9,718 nt of DNA, from positions 1 to 9,718 of the forward strand of contig SKHU01000136.1 of the NCBI GenBank assembly GCA_007116755.1, read 5' to 3'. Shown piece by piece: positions 1-7,025 of the stretch (positions within the stretch are counted from its first letter, which is position 1; each line of letters begins with the position of its first letter). The DNA is from Alphaproteobacteria bacterium (GTDB lineage Bacteria; Pseudomonadota; Alphaproteobacteria; Micavibrionales; CSBR16-224). The position numbers and the translations under genes are program-made. Below the pieces are notes generated by a model. It was not told the origin of the DNA and did not search any database. It worked only from the letters and a program-made list of their open reading frames with translations.

Positions 1-136
1 ACTCGCACAAAACGCAGGGCGGCAGCTTCATGATCTCCTGAAAAAACAAGGCACCGGCCAGCATCGCGGCGCTTGCAAAAATCAGCAGGCCGCTGACAAT
101 ACGCGGATTAATTTCAAGACGCAAAAACGACTGCAT
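1..136 (-). CDS. dsbB: DsbB-family disulfide bond oxidoreductase, 5' part only (cut by window edge)
   Basis: Only the first 45 codons are in the window. The protein opens with a short cytoplasmic stretch, then a hydrophobic helix at about residues 13-32, then FFQEIMKLPPCVLC. The CxxC pair is C41 and C44, placed just after the first membrane helix. This is the layout of DsbB, the inner-membrane protein that passes electrons from DsbA to quinone. The ATG at 136 is chosen because AGGAGG lies at 149-154, about 12 bases upstream. The gene follows the YqaA-like gene by 41 bases on the same strand, so the two are probably co-transcribed. The second periplasmic cysteine pair needed for full activity lies outside the window. 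A CxxC protein after one helix could in principle be another small thiol-redox membrane protein, but the 'PPCVLC' context fits DsbB best. Confidence 0.75.
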   Translation of the reverse strand, partial: MQSFLRLEINPRIVSGLLIFASAAMLAGALFFQEIMKLPPCVLCE

Positions 137-177
137 CGGCGCTTTTATCCTCCTGTTTCCATTATATCGAAAAATAT

Positions 178-810
178 TTACAGATATTTAATCACGGCGA
201 ATCCGCCCAAAAGCAACACAAAAAACAGCACGGTCAACAGGCCGAGATATTTTTCTATCAGCATACGAATTTTTTCGCCGAAAAGCCAGATCAAACCGGC
301 GACCAGAAAGAAACGCGATGCACGCGCAACAACAGAAACCAGCATGAACAAGACGAAGTTCAAACCGGCCACACCGCTGGCAATCGTGATGACTTTGTAA
401 GGGAACGGCGTCAACCCGCCGAGCAGGACGATCCAGACGCCCCAGAGGATGTAATAGTCCTGAAAATTGCCGAATTGCTCCTCATAGCCGTAAAACGCGA
501 CAATTTTTTGACCGATTGTCTCATAGAGGGCGTAGCCGAGGAAATAGCCCAGCGCCCCGCCCAGAACCGAAGCCACCGTACAAACCAACGCATAAAAAAA
601 CGCCTTCTGCCGCTTCGACAGGCACATCGGCAACAGCATCACATCGGGCGGGATCGGAAAAATAACGCTTTCAATAAAGGAGACAAACGCCAAAAGCGGC
701 GTAGCATGGCGGTGACGGCTGAGTTCCATCACCCAGTCGTAGAGCCGGTGCAGCGGCGAGCGTTTCCGGGGTTTTTCCGCCTTTTCCATTACATCCACAT
801 TTTCTGTCAT
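178..810 (-). CDS. YqaA/DedA-type integral membrane protein (VTT/SNARE-associated domain)
   Basis: A 210-residue membrane protein with helices at about 38-60, 70-96, 122-146, 150-172 and 188-206. Two motifs typify the YqaA branch of the DedA/VTT superfamily: FIESVIFPIPPDV in the first re-entrant region (about 45-57) and GGLTPFPYKV (131-140) in the second. Family members are linked to lipid scrambling and membrane homeostasis, but the role of the YqaA branch is not firmly known. The N-terminal 30 residues are charged and cytoplasmic, longer than in E. coli YqaA. The start is uncertain. ATG at 810 has no Shine-Dalgarno and is directly preceded by a GC-rich hairpin. An in-frame ATG at 789 (residue 8) and a TTG at 846 are alternatives. 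It lies between the Na/Pi-type gene and dsbB on the same strand. Confidence 0.8.
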   Translation of the reverse strand: MTENVDVMEKAEKPRKRSPLHRLYDWVMELSRHRHATPLLAFVSFIESVIFPIPPDVMLLPMCLSKRQKAFFYALVCTVASVLGGALGYFLGYALYETIGQKIVAFYGYEEQFGNFQDYYILWGVWIVLLGGLTPFPYKVITIASGVAGLNFVLFMLVSVVARASRFFLVAGLIWLFGEKIRMLIEKYLGLLTVLFFVLLLGGFAVIKYL

Positions 811-835
811 GGCGGACACAATAAAGCGTCCCGCC
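811..835 (-). promoter_or_regulatory. GC-rich hairpin abutting the yqaA-like start codon
   Basis: In the minus-strand transcript GGCGG (831-835) can pair with CCGCC (811-815). One bulged base follows, then four more pairs including one G-U, closing a six-base loop UUUAUU. The hairpin ends immediately before the ATG at 810 and fills the place where a ribosome binding site should be. It may reduce initiation at that ATG, or it may mean that the real start is the ATG at 789. The pairing is seen in the sequence; any regulatory role is inference. Confidence 0.3.
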
Positions 836-906
836 CGCAAATGCAATTTTAATTATCTAAAAAAAGGTGTTACGTCCTGAATATCATGACGGAAAACGGT
901 TCAGTT

Positions 907-2604
907 TTATTCGCTGCTGCCGGATTTTTTTGGTTTTTTCTTTAAGTGGTGTTTATGCAACACGCCTGCCTGTTCCAGAATGGGATAGGCCACAGCGGTC
1001 AGATAGCTGTTGATGCGGCGCAGATCGCGCAGGATATCCAGATGCAGGCTGGAGGTTGCCACGGTTTCCGCAACGCCGCGGCGCAGCCGGTCGATATGGC
1101 TTTCCGAAGCGCGTTTCTCGCTTCTGCGGACGGCGGCTTTTTCCTCGACCAGCTTATAGGCCATATCCAGATCTCCCGACATAAACACGTTCTGCGCCCG
1201 CTGCAAATTCTCCATCACAGCGGCATGAAAATCCGAAATTTCCTTGAATCCTTCCTTTGAAAACGTGTACTGGTTGCGGATACGCTTGGCCGCCATTTCC
1301 ATCAGGCTTTTGTCGATGATATCGCCGATATGTTCCAGATTGGTGGCAAAAGTCAAAATATCCAGATAGCGCTGGCTTTCCTTCTTATCCATATACTGCC
1401 CCGACATCTGCGCCATATAGCGTTTAATATCCTCGTAAATGCCGTCCACGATATTGTCCTGATCCCGCACGCTTTGTACACGCTGCATGTTGTTGGTCTG
1501 AAAGCTTTCCAGCGTATCGCGCAGCATGCGCTGGATATAGTCGCTCATCCGCAGTGTCTCGCGCATCGCACAGGCCAGCGCCGCCGGCGGCGTTGACAGC
1601 GCCGAAGGGTCGAGATAGCGCGAACGCGACTTGTCCTCGTTTTCCGTTTCTTTTTCCGGCAACATGCGCGCCGTCAGCTTGGCCACCGCGCCGGTCAAAA
1701 AGATAAAGCACACGGCAAGCGCCAGATTGAAAAACATGTGAAAATGCACCATCTGCCGCGCCGCATCTGCGGCCTCGGCAAACAGAATTTCAGCAAAGAC
1801 CGGCAAAAACGGCAGCATCAGCAGAACAAACATGCCCCGCATCAACAGATTGGCCAGCGGAATTCGCCGTGCCGTCGCATTATCGCCCATCGTCATCACG
1901 ACCGGCGCGATTGCGCCGCCGAGATTGGCACCCAGAATCAGCATCAGCCCCATCTCCGGCGGGATCGTCCCCGTTCCGACAAATGAAGCAAACAGCAAAA
2001 CCATTGCCAGACTCGAATGCGCCAGCCATGTCAAAAGCGCGGCCAGCACCACGGCAAGCAGAGGTTCGGAGGCCAGCGCTGCAATCACTGTCGCCAGCGT
2101 CGCAGAATCGCGCAACGGCTCGGAAACCGTCACCACCATTTTCAAAGACAGCAAAATCAGGGCGATTCCGATCATCGCCCTCCCGACATGTTTGTAATCA
2201 CCACCGCTGAAGGCCTTGTTGATAATAAAACCCGCCGTAATCAGAATCGGCACCAGCAAAGACAAATCGAAGACCAAAATCTGCGCCACCAGCGTTGTAC
2301 CGACATCCGCGCCGAGAACCACGGCAATACCGCCCGGCACCTGAATCAATCCGCGCGCGGCAAAAGAGGAAAGGATCAGCACCGCCGCCGTACTGCTTTG
2401 CAAAACCATTGTCGCGGCAATGCCGGAGAGCAAAGCCTTGGCGCGGTTATTGGTCGAACGCGCGATCATACGGCGCAAACCGGTTCCGAAAGCCCGGTTA
2501 AAGCCCGTATTGACCATGCTGACCCCCCATAACAGAAGGCAGACACCGCCGATGATGTGAACGAAGACCAGTGTTGCGCTAATTGTCTTTCTCCTCGGAA
2601 TCAA
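907..2604 (-). CDS. Na/Pi-cotransporter family protein with C-terminal PhoU-like domain
   Basis: A protein of up to 565 residues in two parts. Residues 10-315 hold two inverted Na/Pi-cotransporter repeats. The first has the QSSTA signature (69-73) followed by GADVGTT (98-104); the second has AHSSLA (195-200) followed by GANLGG (225-230). Residues 340-545 are helical and soluble with PhoU-like acidic motifs, for example NLEHIGDIID (422-431) and the segment near 523-531. A basic tail (KHHLKKKPKK) ends the protein. Bacterial relatives (YjbB/NptA type) move phosphate with sodium, often outward, and the PhoU-like part may gate this. The longest frame starts at a TTG (2604), preceded by a weak AGGGG five bases upstream. 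A better Shine-Dalgarno lies inside this reading frame (see separate entry), so the first seven residues may not be made. It follows the bc1 operon by 80 bases, with a hairpin in the gap, so it is probably transcribed separately. Confidence 0.88.
   Translation of the reverse strand: MIPRRKTISATLVFVHIIGGVCLLLWGVSMVNTGFNRAFGTGLRRMIARSTNNRAKALLSGIAATMVLQSSTAAVLILSSFAARGLIQVPGGIAVVLGADVGTTLVAQILVFDLSLLVPILITAGFIINKAFSGGDYKHVGRAMIGIALILLSLKMVVTVSEPLRDSATLATVIAALASEPLLAVVLAALLTWLAHSSLAMVLLFASFVGTGTIPPEMGLMLILGANLGGAIAPVVMTMGDNATARRIPLANLLMRGMFVLLMLPFLPVFAEILFAEAADAARQMVHFHMFFNLALAVCFIFLTGAVAKLTARMLPEKETENEDKSRSRYLDPSALSTPPAALACAMRETLRMSDYIQRMLRDTLESFQTNNMQRVQSVRDQDNIVDGIYEDIKRYMAQMSGQYMDKKESQRYLDILTFATNLEHIGDIIDKSLMEMAAKRIRNQYTFSKEGFKEISDFHAAVMENLQRAQNVFMSGDLDMAYKLVEEKAAVRRSEKRASESHIDRLRRGVAETVATSSLHLDILRDLRRINSYLTAVAYPILEQAGVLHKHHLKKKPKKSGSSE
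2590..2595 (-). promoter_or_regulatory. Shine-Dalgarno AGGAGA inside the longest Na/Pi frame, seven bases before an ATT
   Basis: AGGAG (2591-2595) stands seven bases before an in-frame ATT (2583-2581). No ATG, GTG or TTG occurs near the expected distance. The next ATG is residue 30, already past the first part of the first conserved repeat. Starting at the ATT gives M-SATLVFVHIIGG, which resembles the usual N-terminus of this family. AUU starts are rare but known (infC, pcnB). A TTG at 2604 is the alternative start. Confidence 0.35.
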
Positions 2605-2651
2605 ACACGCCCCTGCCGGGACGCATTTATCATCCTAGCAAAATTCCGCAT

Positions 2652-2670
2652 AAAAATCAGCGTGATTTTT
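2652..2670 (-). terminator. Perfect 8-bp A/T-flanked hairpin after cytochrome c1
   Basis: In the minus-strand transcript AAAAAUCA pairs with UGAUUUUU around a CGC loop, starting 15 bases after the cytochrome c1 stop. The 3' arm supplies a run of five U. This is the form of a short A-tract/U-tract intrinsic terminator, symmetric enough to work in both directions. The stem is AT-rich and the U run is part of the stem, so termination could be partial. Confidence 0.5.
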
Positions 2671-2684
2671 GGAGCAAGGCAGGA

Positions 2685-3467
2685 TCAGTGAACATCCGCC
2701 CATATACGGCGTTTTGCCGCATAGGCCAGCACCGCAAAAACAAGCAGGAAGAACAGAACCTTGACACCGATCTGTTTGCGCTGTTGCAAATGCGGCTCGG
2801 ATGCCCATGCTAGAAACTGTGTCACATCGCGCGCGGCTTCCTCCACCGAGGCTGAACGGCCACTGGAATACGCAATCTGCCCGTCCATAAGCGGTGGCGC
2901 CATGGCAATCTGGTGACCCGAGTAATAGCGGTTCCAGTACATACCGTCGGGAATCTCGACATCCTCCGGTGGCTCGGCATAGCCGGTCAGCAGAGCATAA
3001 ATGTAATCCTCGCCGCCGTAGCGTGCCTTGACAATCAGGGACAAATCCAACGGCAAAGCACCGTTATTCGCGTAGCGTGCCTGCGCATCATTTTCAAACG
3101 GAGAGACAAAGCGGTCAGATGGCACGGCGACACGCTCGAACATATCACCTTCGTCATTCGGGCCGTCCATTACAAAATAATCGGACGCAATCGCACGCAC
3201 TTCGTCTTCAGTAAAGCCGATATCCTGCAGATTACGGTAGGATAAAAGCCGTATGGAGTGACAGGAGGCGCAAGCCTCGCGATAGACCTGATAGCCGCGC
3301 TGCAATGCTGCAAGGTCGTATGTCCCCATCACGCCTTTATGCGGCCAGTGCTGCTGCGGTGGCGGTACTTTCGCGCCAGCTGCATAGGCTGCAGAGGCAA
3401 AGACCGTCATGCACAGAACAAAAGCAAGAGCCGGCAGGGAAGATTTACGCAGGATTTTCTTTATCAT
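2685..3467 (-). CDS. petC: Cytochrome c1, heme c subunit of the bc1 complex
   Basis: A 260-residue precursor. Residues 1-30 form a Sec signal peptide ending ASAAYAA. The heme c attachment site is CASCH at 66-70, and M189 in the segment AMAPPL is the expected sixth iron ligand. NRYYSGHQIAMAPPL and the 'RYGGEDYIYALLTGY' region are typical of cytochrome c1. A single membrane anchor spans about 236-251, followed by a short positive tail on the cytoplasmic side. The protein takes electrons from the Rieske centre and passes them to soluble or membrane cytochrome c. Its ATG overlaps the cytochrome b stop by one base (TAATG), so translation is probably coupled. It is the last gene of the operon. The length is close to that of the alphaproteobacterial family. 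Confidence 0.96.
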   Translation of the reverse strand: MIKKILRKSSLPALAFVLCMTVFASAAYAAGAKVPPPQQHWPHKGVMGTYDLAALQRGYQVYREACASCHSIRLLSYRNLQDIGFTEDEVRAIASDYFVMDGPNDEGDMFERVAVPSDRFVSPFENDAQARYANNGALPLDLSLIVKARYGGEDYIYALLTGYAEPPEDVEIPDGMYWNRYYSGHQIAMAPPLMDGQIAYSSGRSASVEEAARDVTQFLAWASEPHLQQRKQIGVKVLFFLLVFAVLAYAAKRRIWADVH

Positions 3468-4765
3468 TATTGCGCCTCTTCTTTGTCTTTTAAAACCGCT
3501 TCATTGATACTTTTCGGCAAGGGCAGCGTCTTCTCGTAACGGCTAAGCAGCGGGATCAGCACCAGGAAATGTGCGAAATAATAAGCCGTCGCCCCGCGCG
3601 CGATCCAGAGCATCGTCCCCTCGGCCGGTTGCGCGCCGGCATAGCCCAGCAGCACCATCGCCACAACCAGCAAATAATTGCACCAGCGGTAAGCGGGACG
3701 GTAGCGCGCGCTGCGTACCGGCGATTTGTCCAGCCACGGCAGGAAGAACAGCACGATAATCGCACCGAACATCGCGATGACACCCTGCAGTTTTGCCGTA
3801 AAGACAATGCCGCCATCAGTAATCCAGCCCGTAAACGGGAAGACAATATCCATTGTAAAGGCACGGAGAATTGCATAAAAGGGCAGGAAATACCATTCCG
3901 GAACAATCTGCTCCGGTGTCACCAGCGGATCAAAAGGCTGGAAGTGATCGGCATGCGACAATGCCAGCGGCGCAAAAAATACCACCGCCATGTAAACAAA
4001 CATGAACACGGTCAGACCGAACGTGTCCTTGATTGTGTAATAGGGATGGAACGGCACCGTGTCTTTCTTGGTTTTCGGCTCGACACCCGACGGATTGCCC
4101 GATCCCGACACATGCAATGCCCAAACATGCAGGAATACAACACCGACGATAACAAAGGGCAGCAGATAATGCAGCGCAAAAAAGCGGTTCAACGTCGGAT
4201 TACCGACGGAAGGCCCGCCCCACAACCACGTCACAATCGCATCACCAAAAAACGGAATGGCGGAAAACAGGTTGGTAATCACAGTTACACCCCAGCCAGA
4301 CATCTGGCTCCACGGCAAAGAATACCCCATAAAAGCCGTCGCCATCATCAGCAGGAAAATCAGCACACCGAGAATCCACAAAAGCTCGCGCGGCCGCTTG
4401 TACGAGCCGTAATACAAGCCGCGGAAAATATGGATATACACGGCGATAAAGAAGAAATGCGCACCGTTCATATGCAGATAGCGCAGCATCCAGCCGTAAT
4501 TGACATCGCGCATGATGCGCTCGACGCTGTCAAAAGCCATACTCGTGTGCGGCGTATAGCTCATCGCCAGAAATACACCTGTCACAATCATCAAGACCAG
4601 CATCACCATAGCGATCGCGCCGAAATTCCAGAAATAATTGAAGTTTTTCGGTGTCGGATACGCCCCGTATTCCTTATCCATCATCGTGAAAATCGGAAGA
4701 CGGTCGTCAATCCAGCGAATGACGGGATTTTGAAACCCGGATTTTTTCTGTTTCGATGCTGCCAT
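3467..4765 (-). CDS. petB: Cytochrome b, bc1 complex quinol-oxidising membrane subunit
   Basis: A 432-residue eight-helix protein. The four heme ligands are H98 and H112 in helix B and H199 and H213 in helix D, each pair 14 apart as expected for bc1-type enzymes. The Qo motif PEWY is at 289-292. The protein holds hemes bL and bH and both quinone sites (Qo and Qi). It continues through all eight helices to about residue 410, so it is not the split b6/subunit IV form. The Qo cd1 helix reads GYSLPWSQMSGWGVTVITNL: S153, G157 and V160 stand where G137, H141 and A144 occur in yeast. It starts 53 bases after the Rieske stop with only a weak AAAGAG upstream, and overlaps petC by one base. The gene is intact. 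Confidence 0.97.
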   Translation of the reverse strand: MAASKQKKSGFQNPVIRWIDDRLPIFTMMDKEYGAYPTPKNFNYFWNFGAIAMVMLVLMIVTGVFLAMSYTPHTSMAFDSVERIMRDVNYGWMLRYLHMNGAHFFFIAVYIHIFRGLYYGSYKRPRELLWILGVLIFLLMMATAFMGYSLPWSQMSGWGVTVITNLFSAIPFFGDAIVTWLWGGPSVGNPTLNRFFALHYLLPFVIVGVVFLHVWALHVSGSGNPSGVEPKTKKDTVPFHPYYTIKDTFGLTVFMFVYMAVVFFAPLALSHADHFQPFDPLVTPEQIVPEWYFLPFYAILRAFTMDIVFPFTGWITDGGIVFTAKLQGVIAMFGAIIVLFFLPWLDKSPVRSARYRPAYRWCNYLLVVAMVLLGYAGAQPAEGTMLWIARGATAYYFAHFLVLIPLLSRYEKTLPLPKSINEAVLKDKEEAQ

Positions 4766-4818
4766 TTTTTTATGCGCTCTTTAAATTAAAGATGATTGTT
4801 TTTGTTCTTAAAAAAAAT

Positions 4819-5358
4819 CTAACCGATTCTGACCACCGTATCGGAAAGAAACTCGTACGGGGGAACCGGAAGGTTTTTCGGCGCAGGCCCGGCACGCATA
4901 CGGCCGGACGTGTCGTAATGCGATCCGTGACAGGGACAGAACCACCCCTCGAAATCGCCTCTCGGCTGACCGGTTTTGCTGCCTTGCGGAATACAACCCA
5001 GATGTGTGCAAACGCCGACAACAATTAACCATTCCGGCTTTTGCACCCGTGCCGAATCCGGCTCGGGATCCGTCAGATTCGGCGCATTGTCATCGGCTTG
5101 CGCCTGCTCGATTTCCTCCGGAGTACGGTGTTTGATGAAAACCGGCTTGCCCTGCCATTGCACAACGCGCGTCTGGCCGACTTCAATTTCGGAAATATCC
5201 ACTTCGATTGTGGCAAGTGCCAACGTATCTGCCGCGGGGTTCATCGAGTCGACCAGCGGCACCATCGCTGCGCCAATACCGACCGCCCCCATTGCGCCGA
5301 CCGTTAAGTTCAGAAAGTCCCGCCGTGTCTGCGTTTCATCGTCTTTTTTGGATGCCAT
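4819..5358 (-). CDS. petA: Rieske [2Fe-2S] subunit of the bc1 complex
   Basis: A 179-residue protein. The N-terminus carries a twin-arginine signal, RRDFLNL (12-18), followed by a hydrophobic helix to about residue 37 that normally stays as the membrane anchor. The cluster-binding boxes are C117-T-H119-L-G-C122 and C141-P-C143-H144-G-S. C117, H119, C141 and H144 bind the cluster, and C122 and C143 form the usual disulfide. A charged insert around 80-105 (EEIEQAQADDNAPNLTDPEP) precedes the first box, as in many alphaproteobacterial Rieske proteins. The protein takes an electron from quinol at the Qo site and swings to cytochrome c1. It is the first gene of the operon, which implies that the promoter lies in the 139 bases upstream. 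The ATG at 5358 has a purine-rich leader (AAAGAGAAGAAG) but no strong Shine-Dalgarno. Confidence 0.97.
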   Translation of the reverse strand: MASKKDDETQTRRDFLNLTVGAMGAVGIGAAMVPLVDSMNPAADTLALATIEVDISEIEVGQTRVVQWQGKPVFIKHRTPEEIEQAQADDNAPNLTDPEPDSARVQKPEWLIVVGVCTHLGCIPQGSKTGQPRGDFEGWFCPCHGSHYDTSGRMRAGPAPKNLPVPPYEFLSDTVVRIG

Positions 5359-5386
5359 CTTCTTCTCTTTGTTTTTTTATCACGTA

Positions 5387-5485
5387 GGTCTTTGCTTAAC
5401 CGTTTTCTTTATTTTTGATCCGGCAAATCTTGCATGCACAACACGCATTTACTGAATAATCTTACAAAACGGTTTTGTAAAGACC
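5387..5485. repeat. Imperfect inverted repeat, 20-base arms, in the bc1 leader
   Basis: The plus strand at 5387-5406 and the reverse complement of 5466-5485 agree at 17 of 20 positions. Both contain GGTCTTT and AACCGTTTT, differing only between these blocks. About 59 bases separate the arms. The right arm lies inside or beside the 19-base palindrome. The pair could be two opposed binding sites for one regulator, or a long stem in the transcript leading into petA. No U run follows the second arm in the petA direction, so it does not look like a plain terminator. Confidence 0.6.
5462..5480. promoter_or_regulatory. Perfect 19-base palindrome, probable operator upstream of petA
   Basis: TTACAAAAC-G-GTTTTGTAA reads the same on both strands apart from the central base. 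The arms are nine bases each. It lies about 113 bases before the petA start and 17 bases after the stop of the preceding gene. On the minus strand a weak promoter can be drawn around it (TTGGTC, 17 bases, TAAGAT), which would put the palindrome in the spacer, where a repressor would act. It does not match FNR (TTGAT-N4-ATCAA). It can also fold in RNA as a seven-pair stem, but no U run follows. Which protein binds, if any, is unknown. Confidence 0.5.
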
Positions 5486-5497
5486 AAGTTTCATTTT

Positions 5498-6949
5498 TTA
5501 CTTATCCAGAAAATAAGTGTTTTTGTCATCTGTATATATCGTCATATCGGCATCGGCTTCGGGATTGTTATTGTAGATGTAAAGCACATTTGTCCAATAG
5601 GCTCCGCGCCAGCCGCGGCTGTGTTCCCATGCATTCCACCCCATCTCGCTTGCGGACATGATCATACGCGTCAGATGCGGAAAGACCGAGCGCAACGTAT
5701 TATCCATACGCCGTGAATATTTATCGGCAAACTGCGAACCGGCAACAGAATTCATCACCATCACACCGCCCGGTGCCATCGATGCCTTGACATCCAGAAA
5801 ATATTCGCGCGTTAACAAATGTTCCGGCATGGAGAAGCCGGCCTTGAAGGTATCAAGAATGATCAGGTCGTATTGTCTTCCCTCACGGGCGGCTTCCCGT
5901 ACATAAACGCGCGCATCCCGTGCAACAAATTTTTTGTTCGGCTCCAGTTCCTTTTTCAGAAAATGTTCTTCCGCCACTTTTTGCAGATCAGGGTCGATAT
6001 CGACATAAATATATTCGTTATGGTTATCATAAACCCCCAGCGTAAACCCGGCTGCCCCCAGAACAAGAACGCGTTTGGGCGGGTCGGCCTCGGCAATCGG
6101 GTCAAGGAAAAACCTCTCGATATACTGCCCGTATGGATAAGCACTTCCCTCACCTTCCTTATAACTGGAGGAAAAATTGTTATTCAGCATCATCAAACGC
6201 GCTTCGGGATCTTTTGCCATCGGACGCACCTGCACGGTGCTGTAACCGTTATTGCTGACAATATCGAGCGCACGCATCTGCTCGCCGCTGTTCATATACA
6301 GCATCAGGGTAAACACACCGACCGCCGTTAAAAGATGACCGACCTGTTTTTTTCTGGCCAGCAGGAAAATCAGAACGCACATCACACCGATAATGAATAC
6401 GGAGGTATAATGCACACCGATCACCGCCATCAATACGACCGTTGTAAAGACCGACCCCATAAACGAACCGAGCGTCGAGAAAAACAACATCCTTCCCGTC
6501 ATCTCCGAGAGAACCTGCCGCGAATAATAATGGCCGATCAGCGGAATCGTCTGCCCAAGCAGAAAGACAGGATAGACGAGAAAAATCGAACAATAGACCG
6601 TCAACTGCATCAAACGCTGGCGAATACCAAGAAAGTAAAGCCCGGAAAAGAAAATCTCCAGCAGCACGTAAGACAATCCGATGCACAGAATCAGCGTTGA
6701 GCGCATCACGTTGGATAACAGCTTTTTACGAACGGAATGATGTCCTAATCCGCGCTCACGCAACCGGCGGCGGTACATGCCCCCGTAATGATAACCGAAA
6801 GCCAGAGGCAAAAGTACGGCGGCGATAATAATTGCAATCACATCCGTTCCGGTGCCCACCCAGGGCAGAACCAGACGCATCGCCAAAAGCTCGGTGGCCA
6901 GAACGGCATAGCCTTCCAGAAAAATGACCACCAGCAATAGAAACTTCAT
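5498..6949 (-). CDS. Membrane protein fused to a spermidine-synthase-like (aminopropyltransferase-fold) domain
   Basis: A 483-residue protein. Residues 1-220 hold about seven membrane helices, and the opening GYAVLATELLAMRLVLPWVGTG resembles the N-terminus of fused 'spermidine synthase-like' transporter proteins. Residues 235-483 form a Rossmann-fold domain: strand and nucleotide loop VLVLGAAGFTLG (294-305), acidic VDIDP (316-320), and DLIILDTFKAGFSMPEHLLT (361-380). True spermidine synthases have a GGGDG loop and a D-S-x-D pair that holds the polyamine. Here the loop is GAAGF and the second Asp is absent (DTFK), so polyamine synthesis is doubtful and the substrate is unknown. It runs in the bc1 direction, ending 139 bases before petA, and diverges from trmL. 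CAGG and GGGG lie just before the ATG at 6949. The gene appears intact. Confidence 0.82.
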   Translation of the reverse strand: MKFLLLVVIFLEGYAVLATELLAMRLVLPWVGTGTDVIAIIIAAVLLPLAFGYHYGGMYRRRLRERGLGHHSVRKKLLSNVMRSTLILCIGLSYVLLEIFFSGLYFLGIRQRLMQLTVYCSIFLVYPVFLLGQTIPLIGHYYSRQVLSEMTGRMLFFSTLGSFMGSVFTTVVLMAVIGVHYTSVFIIGVMCVLIFLLARKKQVGHLLTAVGVFTLMLYMNSGEQMRALDIVSNNGYSTVQVRPMAKDPEARLMMLNNNFSSSYKEGEGSAYPYGQYIERFFLDPIAEADPPKRVLVLGAAGFTLGVYDNHNEYIYVDIDPDLQKVAEEHFLKKELEPNKKFVARDARVYVREAAREGRQYDLIILDTFKAGFSMPEHLLTREYFLDVKASMAPGGVMVMNSVAGSQFADKYSRRMDNTLRSVFPHLTRMIMSASEMGWNAWEHSRGWRGAYWTNVLYIYNNNPEADADMTIYTDDKNTYFLDK

Positions 6950-7025
6950 ACCTGCCCCGTTGTTTTTTTTACAAAAACTTATTAGGTTTCAAATTAGCAG
7001 AAAACAATTCGCGGTGACAATAAAA
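6950..7025. promoter_or_regulatory. Divergent intergenic region with promoters for trmL-hemF and the membrane fusion gene
   Basis: These 76 bases are AT-rich (a run of eight T, then ACAAAAACTTATTAGG) and separate two divergent start codons, so both promoters should be here or inside the opposite gene. On the minus strand TTGAAA at about 6983-6988 is a possible -35. On the plus strand TTTACA at about 6968-6973 is another. No convincing -10 box pairs with either. The placement rests mainly on gene layout. Confidence 0.4.

Noticed and set aside
861..901. Possible terminator after the Na/Pi gene (CGTC-A-TG stem, then a run of seven T)
   Set aside because: The stem is short with an internal mismatch, and eight bases separate it from the T run, so it is not a convincing intrinsic terminator.
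893..901. AAAACGGTT, shared with the palindrome upstream of petA
   Set aside because: Only nine AT-biased bases without the palindromic partner. It lies downstream of the Na/Pi stop, so chance is the simplest explanation.
3569..4789. A 406-codon open frame on the plus strand, antisense to cytochrome b
   Set aside because: It lies almost wholly opposite a clear cytochrome b gene, its translation is rich in R, H, Q and N with no recognisable domain, and its length is explained by codon bias of the real gene.
5430..5445. FNR-like site TTGAT-N4 near 5416-5429 upstream of petA
   Set aside because: Only the first half matches; the second half is CAAAT rather than ATCAA.
6963..6978. GTTTTT...AAAAAC inverted repeat and TTACAAAA half-site in the trmL divergent gap
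   Set aside because: Low complexity A/T tract; the partner half needed for the petA-type palindrome is absent.
6924..7025. Longer trmL starting at ATG 6924
   Set aside because: It would overlap the divergent gene's start and add 34 residues not found in TrmL proteins, whose N-terminus begins at the ATG at 7026.
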